In this document: positions 9,022-17,579 of the stretch, one piece after another
Layout of the letters: each line of letters opens with the position of its first letter
Position numbering within the stretch: position 1 is the stretch's first letter
Assembly: GCA_963772805.1 (NCBI GenBank)
Contig: CAVYYU010000005.1
Coordinates: 62,001-126,000, forward strand
Reading direction: 5' to 3'
DNA from: Legionella_A sp963772805
GTDB taxonomy: Bacteria > Pseudomonadota > Gammaproteobacteria > Legionellales > Legionellaceae
Length of the DNA: 64,000 bases
Made by a program: the position numbers and the translations under genes
Notes under the pieces: generated by a model
What the model saw: the letters and a program-made list of their open reading frames with translations, nothing else
What the model was told of the DNA's origin: nothing
Database searches by the model: none

Positions 9022-10239
9022 CTATTTGTTTTGGGGGACAGCGTGACTTGTGGATTGTGGTGCCTGGTAAATGTTTGATTCTTTATCCGGCTTGATACCT
9101 GACCAGGGTAAATTGGGTATTTGGTTCAACTCATCCAGAAAAAACGAGGCGAACGAGTGGCGTTCATAGCGGGTTTTCCCGTCTTTTAAAAAAAAGTCGA
9201 TAATCCCGATGGCACGATTCTCATTGTCAGTTTCATCTATATCTTTCTTGATTTTTAGCGCATGATTTTGTCCACAAGCACCATGGCGTAACCAGCTAAA
9301 AAAGCCATTTACTCCGCGATGTTGTATCGTACCTGCATACCACTCAGCATATTTTTTTTGAGCTTCAGCGACTGCCTCTTTCATTAATAGTATATTGCTT
9401 TTTTTCTGAGTAGTAGAGGCTGCATCTGTAGTTGTTGGTGTAGCATTGACGACAGTCAGCTCTTCCTTGGGTAAAACAAATTCTTTTTGGATTCGAGTTT
9501 GCTCTGCCGTTAGTAAATCCTGAAAAAATTGTTTCTGAAACGATAGTTTCGTAGGGGTCTCAAGCTGTTGGTTTTGAGCCACTACCACCCAATCCACAGT
9601 TTGGCCGGCCTTGACTGTCCAAGCTTGGTGTAAGGTATCTGTTGTATCTGATATTATTTTTCCAAGAGCGGTTAGGTAGGTTGAAAATGTGGCATATTGT
9701 TTCATCGTAAAATTGGCTAATGTCTGCTGTAAAAGACGTGCCAGCTCATTTTTTTCATCAGGACTAAATCCAGACTCGATTTGAGCCGCCAAATTTGTAA
9801 ATTGATTTTCTTGTAGCAATTCTTGCCATTTTTGAGCTTGTTCTTCAGGTGTTAGGGGGCATGTATCTGGGGGGGTGGCTGTTTCAAGGTTATAGTCAAA
9901 AAACGGATTTGTTTCTGCCTCCTTGACCGGATTTATTCTTGCTTGACGCCACTCATTTCTAGCTGGCGACGTGAGTTTGGATACCTTCACGGAGTCTGTT
10001 CCGGCAACATTCGCTATGCCGTCGCGACGATATAAAGTTTCATTTTTCAGACAGTAATATTGATGCTCATTGTTATTATATACATGCCAGGTACCAGGCG
10101 CGCTTGCGTTCCATGGTAGGGTGACTTTAGGGTTGTTCTTATCAATGGCAGCTATCTGTACAGTTGTTTTGCCGTTTTCAGCCACATCAAAACGTAGCCA
10201 TGCTTTTGACTCAACACACCAAAATGGACCGAAATACAT
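9022..10239 (-). CDS. Hypothetical 405-residue protein, unknown function
   Basis: A soluble protein without a recognisable catalytic motif. The N-terminal 110 residues are Trp/Tyr/Asn-rich and beta-like (FGPFWCVESKAWLRFDVAE, then GTWHVYNNNEHQYYCLKN). The middle (120-215) is helical, and a Thr/Ala linker lies near residue 275. A distinct C-terminal block has GFFSWLRHGACGQ near residue 320. I have the impression that RHG-type blocks occur in Legionella orphan proteins, but I cannot name a family. ATG 10239 has a GGTGAT site. It is separated by 192 bp from the next gene on the same strand and is divergent from the epimerase gene. Confidence 0.7.
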   Translation of the reverse strand: MYFGPFWCVESKAWLRFDVAENGKTTVQIAAIDKNNPKVTLPWNASAPGTWHVYNNNEHQYYCLKNETLYRRDGIANVAGTDSVKVSKLTSPARNEWRQARINPVKEAETNPFFDYNLETATPPDTCPLTPEEQAQKWQELLQENQFTNLAAQIESGFSPDEKNELARLLQQTLANFTMKQYATFSTYLTALGKIISDTTDTLHQAWTVKAGQTVDWVVVAQNQQLETPTKLSFQKQFFQDLLTAEQTRIQKEFVLPKEELTVVNATPTTTDAASTTQKKSNILLMKEAVAEAQKKYAEWYAGTIQHRGVNGFFSWLRHGACGQNHALKIKKDIDETDNENRAIGIIDFFLKDGKTRYERHSFASFFLDELNQIPNLPWSGIKPDKESNIYQAPQSTSHAVPQNK

Positions 10240-10364
10240 GGATCACCATTTATTTGAATAAATTGCGCAAATAATACACCGTGATGGGCAAAAAGTAAAC
10301 ACGCGTGATTTGTTATAAAGGCATATACTATCTTTTATTTAAGCTTATAAGCAGGAAACCATCA

Positions 10365-11225
10365 ATGTGTAGAAAGATTTTTATTTTCGGTTTTGGCTAT
10401 ACCGCGTCTTGTTTGGCAAACAACCTGGCGGCACTTGGTTTCCACATTACCGGCACAACGCGAAATAGTGATAGTGATCACAAGGCGGGGTATGAGCTGG
10501 TTGGATTTACTGCGGCGGATGTAGAGATGCAGTTGCAGTCTGCAACGCATGTTTTGATTAGCGTGCCACCATCAGTGGCAGAAGGGGATTTGGTTCTTGC
10601 TCATTTTGGCATGTTATTGCAAAAATATGCGTCCCAAATCCAATGGCTTGGCTATCTTTCATCAACTGGCGTATATGGTGATCATCATGGCGCTTGGGTT
10701 GATGAGTCTTCAGCGTCGGTTTTACCCGGGAAGTCGGGGCAGTTGCGTCTGGAGGCTGAGGCGGCTTGGTTTGCTGCCGCCAAAGTTTGTCAGTTGCCAC
10801 TGCATATTTTTCGATTGGCGGGGATCTACGGTCCGGACAGGAGTGCCTTAACACGGGTTGCCCTCGGTAAAACACAAACCATTTATAAAGAAGGGCATTT
10901 TTTTTCGCGCATCCACGTTGAAGATATTGCAGCGGTTCTTGTGGCATCAATACACAACCCAAATCCTGGGTCGACATATAATGTTGCCGATGATGAGCCC
11001 GCTCCTGCTTATGATATTGATGAGTACGCAGCATCGTTACTCCAGCTTCCGGCGCTACAGCGAGTACCGTTCGAGTTCGCTTCACTTTCGCCGATGGCTC
11101 GCGAATTTTATACGTACCATCGGCGGGTTAGTAGCGCAAAAATAAAACAAGAACTTGCAATCACTCTTAACTACCCTACGTACCGCGAAGGGTTAAAAAA
11201 AATATATGAGGATGGGGATTATTAG
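10365..11225 (+). CDS. NAD(P)-dependent epimerase/dehydratase-like protein (YeeZ-like)
   Basis: A 286-residue Rossmann-fold protein of the extended SDR type. The nucleotide loop is IFGFGYTASCLA at about residues 7-18. Further seen are LGYLSSTGVYGDHHG (residues about 97-111, the Ser/Tyr region, but without a YxxxK motif) and FRLAGIYGPDR near residue 150, then RIHVEDIA. This matches the YeeZ-like atypical SDR group, whose substrate is unknown. ATG 10365 was chosen because AGGA lies 9 nt upstream and the nucleotide fold begins right after; a frame extension to 10305 adds a non-homologous lead. The gene is divergent from the 405-residue orphan. Confidence 0.85.
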   Translation: MCRKIFIFGFGYTASCLANNLAALGFHITGTTRNSDSDHKAGYELVGFTAADVEMQLQSATHVLISVPPSVAEGDLVLAHFGMLLQKYASQIQWLGYLSSTGVYGDHHGAWVDESSASVLPGKSGQLRLEAEAAWFAAAKVCQLPLHIFRLAGIYGPDRSALTRVALGKTQTIYKEGHFFSRIHVEDIAAVLVASIHNPNPGSTYNVADDEPAPAYDIDEYAASLLQLPALQRVPFEFASLSPMAREFYTYHRRVSSAKIKQELAITLNYPTYREGLKKIYEDGDY

Positions 11226-11580
11226 TTGTTTTAAGTGTGATTTGTGACACGCATAAAAATGGCCAGCTAAACCGTTTGCGATTTATTGGCTGGTTTGGAG
11301 AATCTCTAATCACCCCGCAATACGGTTATTTTTCAAGGCTTTTAATAATTTGCACACAGGGTTATCCACAGATTTTGTGGATAAATCGCAGTTGATTATT
11401 AAAAGAGCGGCATGCTGGAACCCTTGTGTTTATTGGGTTTTTAATAAAATATGGAAAATGTCAACAAAAAATAGTGGCTTGGTTAAAAAAAATATCCACA
11501 AGCAATTATATGAGAAAAATTAGAACGATAAGATTGTAAATCGTAACAAAGAAAAAATATAAAACCAGTTTGGTTGCGCT
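11226..11580. other. AT-rich intergenic region with DnaA-box pair
   Basis: No gene is visible in these 355 bp. The sequence TTATCCACA at 11362-11370 and its exact inverse TGTGGATAA at 11376-11384 are perfect matches to the DnaA-box consensus, 5 bp apart. ATATCCACA at 11492-11500 differs by one base. The right half (11400-11580) is strongly A/T-rich with long A runs. The flanking genes (epimerase, coiled-coil orphan) are not the usual neighbours of oriC (dnaA, dnaN, gidA, rpmH). It could be an origin, a DnaA-titration or regulatory site, or a chance hairpin. Confidence 0.5.
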
Positions 11581-12417
11581 TTAAAAAGTAAAAAAATGTC
11601 CTAGGCGTCTTTTGGCCGCCCGCTCATCGAGTGTGTCCTGAGGGATATCCATTTTGACCGGATGAAATAATTTATTCGCTTGTTTGTAGTCATGCACTTG
11701 TCTTAATGCTTGCTCTGAGGCTTGGAGTATCGTATCCGGCAGTTTATTTAAAGATGGGCTTATGCTCAGTTGATTGTAGAGTGGGAATGATTGTCTCAAG
11801 CCGCTTAACATTAATTGGTAAAAGCGTGATATGGGACCTCGCAGTGCGGCAATGTGATCAAGAACGGGCCCAATGGCTTCGCGCTGCGTTAATAACTCTA
11901 AAGAAAGATTGAGCTCATCCAGCTGGACTGTGAATTGTTTTTGCTTGTTAACGGCGTGTTGTAAGTTTTGGTTTGATTTAGTGTGTTTGTTTTCGCGGCT
12001 TAATTGGCTTTTTTGATTTGTAAGCAGTTTTGAGTTTTGTTGAGATTTGTATGCTGCACGCATTACAGAACTGGCTAATGATCGCAGAGCAGACAATACT
12101 TGGCGCAAGTCGTCCTTGCCAAGTGCGTAGGTGATTCTCTCAAGATTCACCGCGGACGATGCCAGGTGTTCGATACCTAATGTTTGCAACAAGCTTTTTT
12201 CTAACTGCATAAGTTTCATCAGCGCGTCTTCAGTATCAAGGCGGTACTCTAATATGAGCTGTAACGTCTTTAGCTGCTGCTCAGGGCTATCTTCTGTTGA
12301 ATCGGAAAAATCAGACGAATTTGCCAGTTCTTGCATAATGCTTGCGGACTCAGACAGTGCTGAATCTGCCTGACGCATAATTACTTCTAATGCATTAATC
12401 TCCGTATGGTTATTCAT
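11581..12417 (-). CDS. Hypothetical helical/coiled-coil protein
   Basis: A 278-residue, almost entirely helical protein with heptad-like Leu spacing, rich in Gln, Ser and Leu (for example QQLKTLQLILEYRLDTEDAL near residue 48 and KQKQFTVQLDELNLSLELL near 163). There is no membrane segment and no known motif; the C-terminus ends in the basic RAAKRRLGHFFTF. GAGG stands 7 nt before the ATG. It begins 9 bp after the end of the 389-residue gene upstream on the same strand, so the two form an operon. Function is unknown. Confidence 0.7.
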   Translation of the reverse strand: MNNHTEINALEVIMRQADSALSESASIMQELANSSDFSDSTEDSPEQQLKTLQLILEYRLDTEDALMKLMQLEKSLLQTLGIEHLASSAVNLERITYALGKDDLRQVLSALRSLASSVMRAAYKSQQNSKLLTNQKSQLSRENKHTKSNQNLQHAVNKQKQFTVQLDELNLSLELLTQREAIGPVLDHIAALRGPISRFYQLMLSGLRQSFPLYNQLSISPSLNKLPDTILQASEQALRQVHDYKQANKLFHPVKMDIPQDTLDERAAKRRLGHFFTF

Positions 12418-12426
12418 TAGTGAGCC

Positions 12427-13593
12427 TCATATGGAAGAGCGTGGCGATGATGTTGATGTCAGCAACCAAGGTTCTTCTCCATCCTCAATCACTTCAATTT
12501 TAACATTGTTCTCTTCGAGTCGTGGTGCAGGCGTAGTGTTTTCTGTTTCGAATGTTATGGATTCTATTGCCTTTATATCAACACCGGATTGAATTTTACG
12601 TCCATCGATGAGCTGTAGACCTGAAGGGAGGGACGTTTTTTCTTGCTGATATAGGATTGACCCAAATGTGTAATACGTGTTTTCTATTAATTTTTTACTC
12701 AGGTCAAGGCTCATGCCTAAGCTAAACCCCAATCCTTCACCAACGAGGCCTAGGCCTTTACCCACAGCACATGAGAATGAGACACCATAAAACGAGCTCA
12801 AAATCCGGGCTATCATTGGCGGAATGAGCACAATCGCACCCACATGGGCGCCAGGTATCGTGCTGAGATAGCTATTGCTGCTAATTGCGGTAATGACAAA
12901 GCTTGCGGCGGTAGTGCCCCGTTCACCTACGAGAGCTCCCCCAAGTAAATAGCCAGCCTGTGAGCCGGCAAAGGCAAGTATTGCGCCGAATACGGGTTGC
13001 ATGGCGTTTGCTATGGGGTAGTCCGCCTGTGTCTCGGTGTTCTTCAGTGTTTGGAGTTCTTCTTTGACGAATACTTTAAAACCGGTAATTTCTTTGTCTT
13101 CCAAATACTGAAATGAGTGCGAAAATAGGGGGTCGTTTGAGGATTTGTCGCCTAGGTTTAGCCATTTTTCGGCGGATTGCAGGCACAATTTTTTGGTGCT
13201 GTTATCCACGGGATTTGATGACGTTAGTTCAAGTGCTTCATCAATCAGAGTAATTAGTACCGAATTAATGTTTTTCACGGCGTACTGTTTGCTTATTTGC
13301 GATTTCACATGGAGGCAAGCGGCAAGCATGATCCGCAACGAAATAACATAGGTTTGCCATTGGTTATCGCGGGTGTCGTTATCATTTTTATCGGGAATGA
13401 AGGTTTTAAGCTCACTGTAAATTTTGGCTAAAAAATCAAGTTGATTTTTCCTGGTTGTAGTGTCTTTTCCACCAAAAAAGCAAGGCAGGTAGGATGAAGA
13501 TTGACTTGATAAATTACTGCCTGTAATGCGCTGGTATTCATTAGGAAACGCACTGAATTTATCTAAAAACGCACTGGGCAAAATATAAGGCAT
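12427..13593 (-). CDS. Hypothetical protein with central glycine-rich hydrophobic region
   Basis: A 388-residue protein. Residues 1-195 are soluble and helical. Residues about 195-310 are hydrophobic and Gly-rich (for example PVFGAILAFAGSQAGYLLGG, then IPGAHVGAIVLIPPMIARI), enough for three or four membrane segments. An acidic Thr/Glu-rich tail follows. The ATG at 13593 has GGAG 6 nt upstream; an ATG four codons earlier lies inside that ribosome site and is less likely. No family is recognised. It is in an operon with the downstream coiled-coil gene at 11581-12417. A membrane-inserting secreted protein is one possibility, with no direct support. Confidence 0.7.
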   Translation of the reverse strand: MPYILPSAFLDKFSAFPNEYQRITGSNLSSQSSSYLPCFFGGKDTTTRKNQLDFLAKIYSELKTFIPDKNDNDTRDNQWQTYVISLRIMLAACLHVKSQISKQYAVKNINSVLITLIDEALELTSSNPVDNSTKKLCLQSAEKWLNLGDKSSNDPLFSHSFQYLEDKEITGFKVFVKEELQTLKNTETQADYPIANAMQPVFGAILAFAGSQAGYLLGGALVGERGTTAASFVITAISSNSYLSTIPGAHVGAIVLIPPMIARILSSFYGVSFSCAVGKGLGLVGEGLGFSLGMSLDLSKKLIENTYYTFGSILYQQEKTSLPSGLQLIDGRKIQSGVDIKAIESITFETENTTPAPRLEENNVKIEVIEDGEEPWLLTSTSSPRSSI

Positions 13594-13642
13594 TTTAGTC
13601 TCCATTCCATGGCTTATATATCAGTATAATTTACTATTATAG

Positions 13643-16192
13643 TTAAAACAAAAGAGATACGCCAAAAGTTAGTGTATTCTCACAGGCCGCGTCACCTTCT
13701 CGAATTTGCATTGTTTTAAAGGCACCATAATTTTGTGTATATTCATATTCGCTGAATAGATTTACTCCCGGCATCAGCCGATAATAAGGCCTTGCTGCAA
13801 ACCTTATCTGATTTAAACCGTTGCCAATTTGGGCCGAAATAATGTTTTTAGTGGCTAAGATGCCGCGTAGGTTCAGTCGTAGAAAACCATTGTTGGTGAT
13901 TTGCGTATCGCGTGATAGCTCCATATCAAGTTTTGCACTGCCATTGTAAAAATAAGTGCGAATATTGGTATCGATAAAAAAGGGCATCAATCCTTCAATG
14001 CCGAGCCCAGGTAGCCAATAAGCTTTTTGAGCGGGACGATAAAAATAATTTACGCCGCCTTTGATTGCCCAAAATTGGCTGATCAGATGCCAATAAAACA
14101 GATCAATATCGGCATTTTCTACGTTGCCCTTATTAATCTCTACATCGTTACTGTAGAGTTCTAACTTGTTGTAATCTGAACCATACAAGCCTTTGAAGGT
14201 AAGTTTCTGGACATTATTGATAGGATCGGCGCCAATATCGAGAAAATTAGCGAACCAAAAGCCTGGAGGATGAGCCATTGGGTGATGCACCAATGAGGAG
14301 TCGATGGGCATGACTTCATCTTCTCTTACAATAGGTCGATTGATATAGGCGGTATCTGTGGCGTAATGTTGAGGTTGTATTGTTCCTTTTACTAGTTCAA
14401 TAAGTGTTGAATATTGAAATACTCGCGACATGCCCGTCAGCATGTGATACAGATGATGGCAATGAAAAAACCACTGGCCGCTGGCCTCAGTATCTACATC
14501 AGCCACCGCGGTGGCGCCAGGTGGCACTGAGATTGTGTGTAAGAGGGGATCATACTCCCCATGACCATTGCGTAAGATAAACCAATGTCCATGGAGATGC
14601 ATGGGATGGCGCATCATCGAGTTGTTGGTAAAGACAAAACGGTAGCGTTTATTAGGCTGCAGCAAGATGGGCTTGGCTTTATGTTCAGGCAGGCCGTTAA
14701 TAAACCATATGTAACGCCCCATATAGCCAAATAATTCCATGTTGATTAGGTCATCGACAGGTTTATTGGCATCATTCGTCTTAACTGCTGCAGATAAATG
14801 TTGATATTTCGTTCCTGAAGTGGTGGTTTGCCGCGAATGGTCGGACGTCAAGGTGTCCCCTGTGATGCTCGGTTCAGTGGGCATGGTCATGTCCATCGCC
14901 CCATGATTCATCTCGGTCATCATCATGTTAGCCATCATGTCTTGGGTAACTGGTTTGGGTTCGGGAAAAGGGGGGACGTGTTGATAGTCGATGGGGTGGT
15001 GAATATCGGGCACCAAAGCACCATATGTTTTTCCCAGGGTATCAATGGATTCGGCATAGATGATGTAAGGCTTATTCTTCTTGATATGAACCAGCACATC
15101 ATAGGTTTCCCCAGGCGCTATGGAAAATTCATCGATGTTATGCGGTGTTACATTATTGCCTTGAACATGCACCATTTCCATCGTGGCGCCATCAATTTTC
15201 ACTCGGTAAATGGTGCTTGCGGCGGCACCAATAAAACGCAAACGCACTTTATCGCCTATCTTCACTGGCGCAGTCCAAGGATGGGTTTTAGTTTGACCAT
15301 TCAATAAATAGGCATCGTAGGCTACATCACTTAGGTCATAAATACTCATACGCATCTGCTGCATCATCTTGTAGTCAGCAAGTAATGCATTTTTGCTCTC
15401 TCCATCAGCCTGATTGTAATCATGTAAAAATTTCATAAGTGAGGGTTGGAGTGGAAAGCGGGGTGAATAGTAATCACCGTCTATTTTTAGATTATGTAAC
15501 ACTTCTTCAGCAGGTGTGTTACTCCAATCAGATAACACAACAACATAATCTTTGTTGTATTGGTAGGGCGATTTTTTTTCCGGTGGGTCAATAATAAAGG
15601 CACCATATAAGCCTTCTTGCTCTTGCAGGCCAGTATGGGCATGGTACCAATAGGTTCCTTGTTGGTATAGTTTAAATTTATAATGAAAAACGCCACCAGG
15701 CGGGATGGCTTGTTGATTGACGCCTTCGACGCCATCCATTTGCCAGGGAACCAATAGCCCATGCCAATGTATGGCGGTGGGTTTATCTAATTTGTTATAA
15801 ACATTTAAAGTAATAAAATCACCTTGTTGAAAGTGAAGTGTCGGAGCTGGAATTTGATCATTGATGGCAAGGGCCAGGCGGGTTTTGTCAGCGAAATTTA
15901 CGGTTTTATAGTTAACTACTAAATCGATCATGCGTTTAACGCCTAGTGGCGTGATGTGGGTATTTTTTTTCAGCAACGAGTTTTTGTTTGTGGGTTGTTT
16001 GGCTTGTATCGGCGTATTTGCGGACATGGTTTTTTTCGCCACCGACGGAGCAGAGGAGGGCATAGGCGTCGACATTAGCATTGGCATATCATGCTGTGCA
16101 TTTTGGGAAAATAAGGCGGTATTTAAGCTGGCGATAAAAGCAATGAGAATAAGTTTACTGTTGATATAAGATTTTAAACTACCAGCTAGCAT
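13643..16192 (-). CDS. Multicopper oxidase (CopA type) fused to CopB-like outer membrane barrel
   Basis: An 849-residue protein. A hydrophobic N-terminal stretch (residues about 10-29) looks like a signal peptide. A CopA/CueO-type multicopper oxidase spans about 85-605, with copper ligands in HWHG (142-145), WYHAH (182-186), HPMHLHGHW (529-537) and HCHHLYHMLTGM (577-588). A Met-rich insert (about 415-440, DMMANMMMTEMNHGAMDM) is typical of copper-handling oxidases. From about 640 to the terminal Phe the sequence matches CopB, an outer-membrane beta-barrel of copper resistance, ending in GVSLLF as barrels do. CopA and CopB are normally separate genes. Inferred role: oxidising Cu(I) in the periplasm while tethered to the outer membrane. 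AGGA lies 7 nt before the ATG. Confidence 0.92.
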   Translation of the reverse strand: MLAGSLKSYINSKLILIAFIASLNTALFSQNAQHDMPMLMSTPMPSSAPSVAKKTMSANTPIQAKQPTNKNSLLKKNTHITPLGVKRMIDLVVNYKTVNFADKTRLALAINDQIPAPTLHFQQGDFITLNVYNKLDKPTAIHWHGLLVPWQMDGVEGVNQQAIPPGGVFHYKFKLYQQGTYWYHAHTGLQEQEGLYGAFIIDPPEKKSPYQYNKDYVVVLSDWSNTPAEEVLHNLKIDGDYYSPRFPLQPSLMKFLHDYNQADGESKNALLADYKMMQQMRMSIYDLSDVAYDAYLLNGQTKTHPWTAPVKIGDKVRLRFIGAAASTIYRVKIDGATMEMVHVQGNNVTPHNIDEFSIAPGETYDVLVHIKKNKPYIIYAESIDTLGKTYGALVPDIHHPIDYQHVPPFPEPKPVTQDMMANMMMTEMNHGAMDMTMPTEPSITGDTLTSDHSRQTTTSGTKYQHLSAAVKTNDANKPVDDLINMELFGYMGRYIWFINGLPEHKAKPILLQPNKRYRFVFTNNSMMRHPMHLHGHWFILRNGHGEYDPLLHTISVPPGATAVADVDTEASGQWFFHCHHLYHMLTGMSRVFQYSTLIELVKGTIQPQHYATDTAYINRPIVREDEVMPIDSSLVHHPMAHPPGFWFANFLDIGADPINNVQKLTFKGLYGSDYNKLELYSNDVEINKGNVENADIDLFYWHLISQFWAIKGGVNYFYRPAQKAYWLPGLGIEGLMPFFIDTNIRTYFYNGSAKLDMELSRDTQITNNGFLRLNLRGILATKNIISAQIGNGLNQIRFAARPYYRLMPGVNLFSEYEYTQNYGAFKTMQIREGDAACENTLTFGVSLLF

Positions 16193-16429
16193 GATAAATC
16201 CTTAAGGCGAGAGCGTTCATTCTGTTTTTTTATTGTCGTTGTAGACCAATAGCTTACACACCATAATATTGCATAAAAATGCATATAACGCATTGATAAT
16301 TTGAGAAGATCAGATGACTCTGATTTGCATGCAAGTAGTATTGTGTGTATGTGAATTATTGCTACGATTGCATATAAATTTGACTTGTGCTCTAAAATGA
16401 TGCACAATGCTCGTTTTGAGGATTATTAT
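16193..16429. promoter_or_regulatory. Divergent intergenic region between copper gene and Ser/Pro-rich gene
   Basis: These 237 bp separate two divergent genes and must contain both promoters. The region is AT-rich. I looked for a CueR- or CopR-type dyad for copper control and found none that I could support. Confidence 0.3.
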
Positions 16430-16906
16430 ATGCCAACACCGTCGAATTCCTCTGATCCTAAGCGCTCAGACTCTGCCACGCCGCCTAGTAGTCCATCTAT
16501 TAGTCCTTCTGTTGGTGAATCCAAGAGTCCATCTCTGGGTCTTTTTATGAGTAGACGTTCTAGTAGTCCTTCATTTGCCGATCTTGATCTGGTACTACCC
16601 GATACAACCCTAGCAACCGAAGAACCGACAGATGAGCGTGATAATGACTCTACGCTTGCAATGGACGGTGATGCAGCCCATAAGGATAATGAGGATGATC
16701 TGTACGATGGAGATTTGATCAGTACAGATGGTGATGGTAGTTGTCGTGCTTCGACTCCAGCACCCCAAAATACCCCCTATACCGGGGTGGTTCCAACGCT
16801 TTGCGAATCAATTCCATTTTTGGTTATGGGTGAAGATAATTATTTTCTTGATACTGATACTGATATTGAGTCTGATCTAACAGAAACGTCTGCCAATCAG
16901 CCTTGA
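16430..16906 (+). CDS. Ser/Pro-rich acidic low-complexity protein
   Basis: A 158-residue protein. Residues 1-50 are dominated by Ser/Pro (SPSISPSVGESKSPS and SRRSSSPSF), and residues from about 60 are rich in Asp, Glu and Thr, with an acidic C-terminus (DTDTDIESDLTETSANQP). It is probably disordered, without a membrane segment. GAGGA lies about 7 nt before ATG 16430. A 14-bp hairpin follows at 16969. No family is recognised. Short disordered Ser/Pro proteins with acidic tails occur among secreted effectors, which is only a suggestion. Confidence 0.6.
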   Translation: MPTPSNSSDPKRSDSATPPSSPSISPSVGESKSPSLGLFMSRRSSSPSFADLDLVLPDTTLATEEPTDERDNDSTLAMDGDAAHKDNEDDLYDGDLISTDGDGSCRASTPAPQNTPYTGVVPTLCESIPFLVMGEDNYFLDTDTDIESDLTETSANQP

Positions 16907-16968
16907 GATTTCATAATTCATTGGTCCATTAAGTAACAACGTGTTGTTCGATTCCGTATTGAACATGA

Positions 16969-17000
16969 GATAAAGGACTGCATTATTGCAGTCCTTTATC
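16969..17000 (+). terminator. Perfect 14-bp stem-loop downstream of Ser/Pro-rich gene
   Basis: GATAAAGGACTGCA at 16969-16982 pairs perfectly with TGCAGTCCTTTATC at 16987-17000 around the loop TTAT. It lies 62 bp after the stop codon. No long T-run follows, so it may act as a terminator or as a 3'-end stabiliser. Confidence 0.55.
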
Positions 17001-17252
17001 TTCCAGTTGACCTCAAATTTAACCCAATATTCAGATCCCAACAAACTATTTGCAGAAGTAGTATTCTCAGTGACACAAGAGATGCAATGGTCTGGGATTG
17101 AAAGCCCACACCATCGTGTGAATATCATTGCCAAGCTTTTGCGCCAAAAAAAATGGAGATCTACTTGGATAATCATGACTGTTAGTTTTTCTCTCCTTAC
17201 CTACAAGCTTGCAAATTATCATAAGCGCGTACCTATTTGATAGATGTAAAGT

Positions 17253-17318
17253 GCAACTATATATAGTTGCGATTTTCTTCAAATACATCTAAACTATAAA
17301 GTAACTAATATCAGTTGC
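17253..17318. promoter_or_regulatory. Paired palindromic operators upstream of hicAB
   Basis: A perfect 18-bp palindrome, GCAACTATATATAGTTGC, occupies 17253-17270. A near copy, GTAACTAATATCAGTTGC, lies at 17301-17318, just before the hicA start at 17325. An outer pair TAGATGT (17241-17247) and ACATCTA (17285-17291) is also inverted. Autoregulation by the HicB DNA-binding domain is known for this family, so these are likely HicB operators over the promoter; that assignment is inferred. Confidence 0.65.
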
Positions 17319-17324
17319 ATAACA

Positions 17325-17579
17325 ATGACAAAAATAGATAAGCTCAGGAAACGCTTTCTCAGTAAACCAAAAGATTTTACTTGGGAAGAGTTAAAGGCAC
17401 TGTTAAAAAGTTTGGGATTTGAGGAATATAATTCAGGGCGCACAAGTGGATCGCGTGTTAGATTTATTCATATAAATTATAGCGATATTATTTTGCATAA
17501 ACCGCACCCCAACCCTGAACTCAAGAGTTACCAAGTCAAACAAATTATTATTCAGTTAAAGAAGGAAGGGCTTTTATGA
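17325..17579 (+). CDS. hicA: HicA-family toxin (putative mRNA interferase)
   Basis: An 84-residue protein with the HicA/YcfA double-stranded-RNA-binding-like fold: TWEELKALLKSLGFEEY at about 19-35, GSRVRFIH near residue 42, and LHKPHPNPELKSYQV at about 57-71. HicA toxins cleave mRNA and block translation. The catalytic His of the classical GSH motif reads Arg here (GSR), as I recall for one HicA subgroup, so activity may rely on another residue. No ribosome site precedes the ATG; translation may start weakly or close to the mRNA 5' end. The stop overlaps the hicB start (ATGA). Confidence 0.85.
   Translation: MTKIDKLRKRFLSKPKDFTWEELKALLKSLGFEEYNSGRTSGSRVRFIHINYSDIILHKPHPNPELKSYQVKQIIIQLKKEGLL

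Noticed and set aside
10558..11085. Minus-strand 175-codon frame inside the epimerase gene
   Set aside because: It lies wholly within a clearly homologous Rossmann-fold gene and reads as low-complexity His/Gln/Pro text typical of an antisense shadow.
11362..11384. The DnaA-box pair as a simple intrinsic terminator of the epimerase gene
   Set aside because: The hairpin lies about 140 bp after the stop, has a weak AT-rich stem and no T-run; the match of both arms to the DnaA consensus is the more notable reading, though not proven.
14828..15307. Plus-strand 159-codon frame opposite the multicopper oxidase
   Set aside because: The His/Gly-rich text is the complement of the Met/His copper motifs on the real strand; no independent support.
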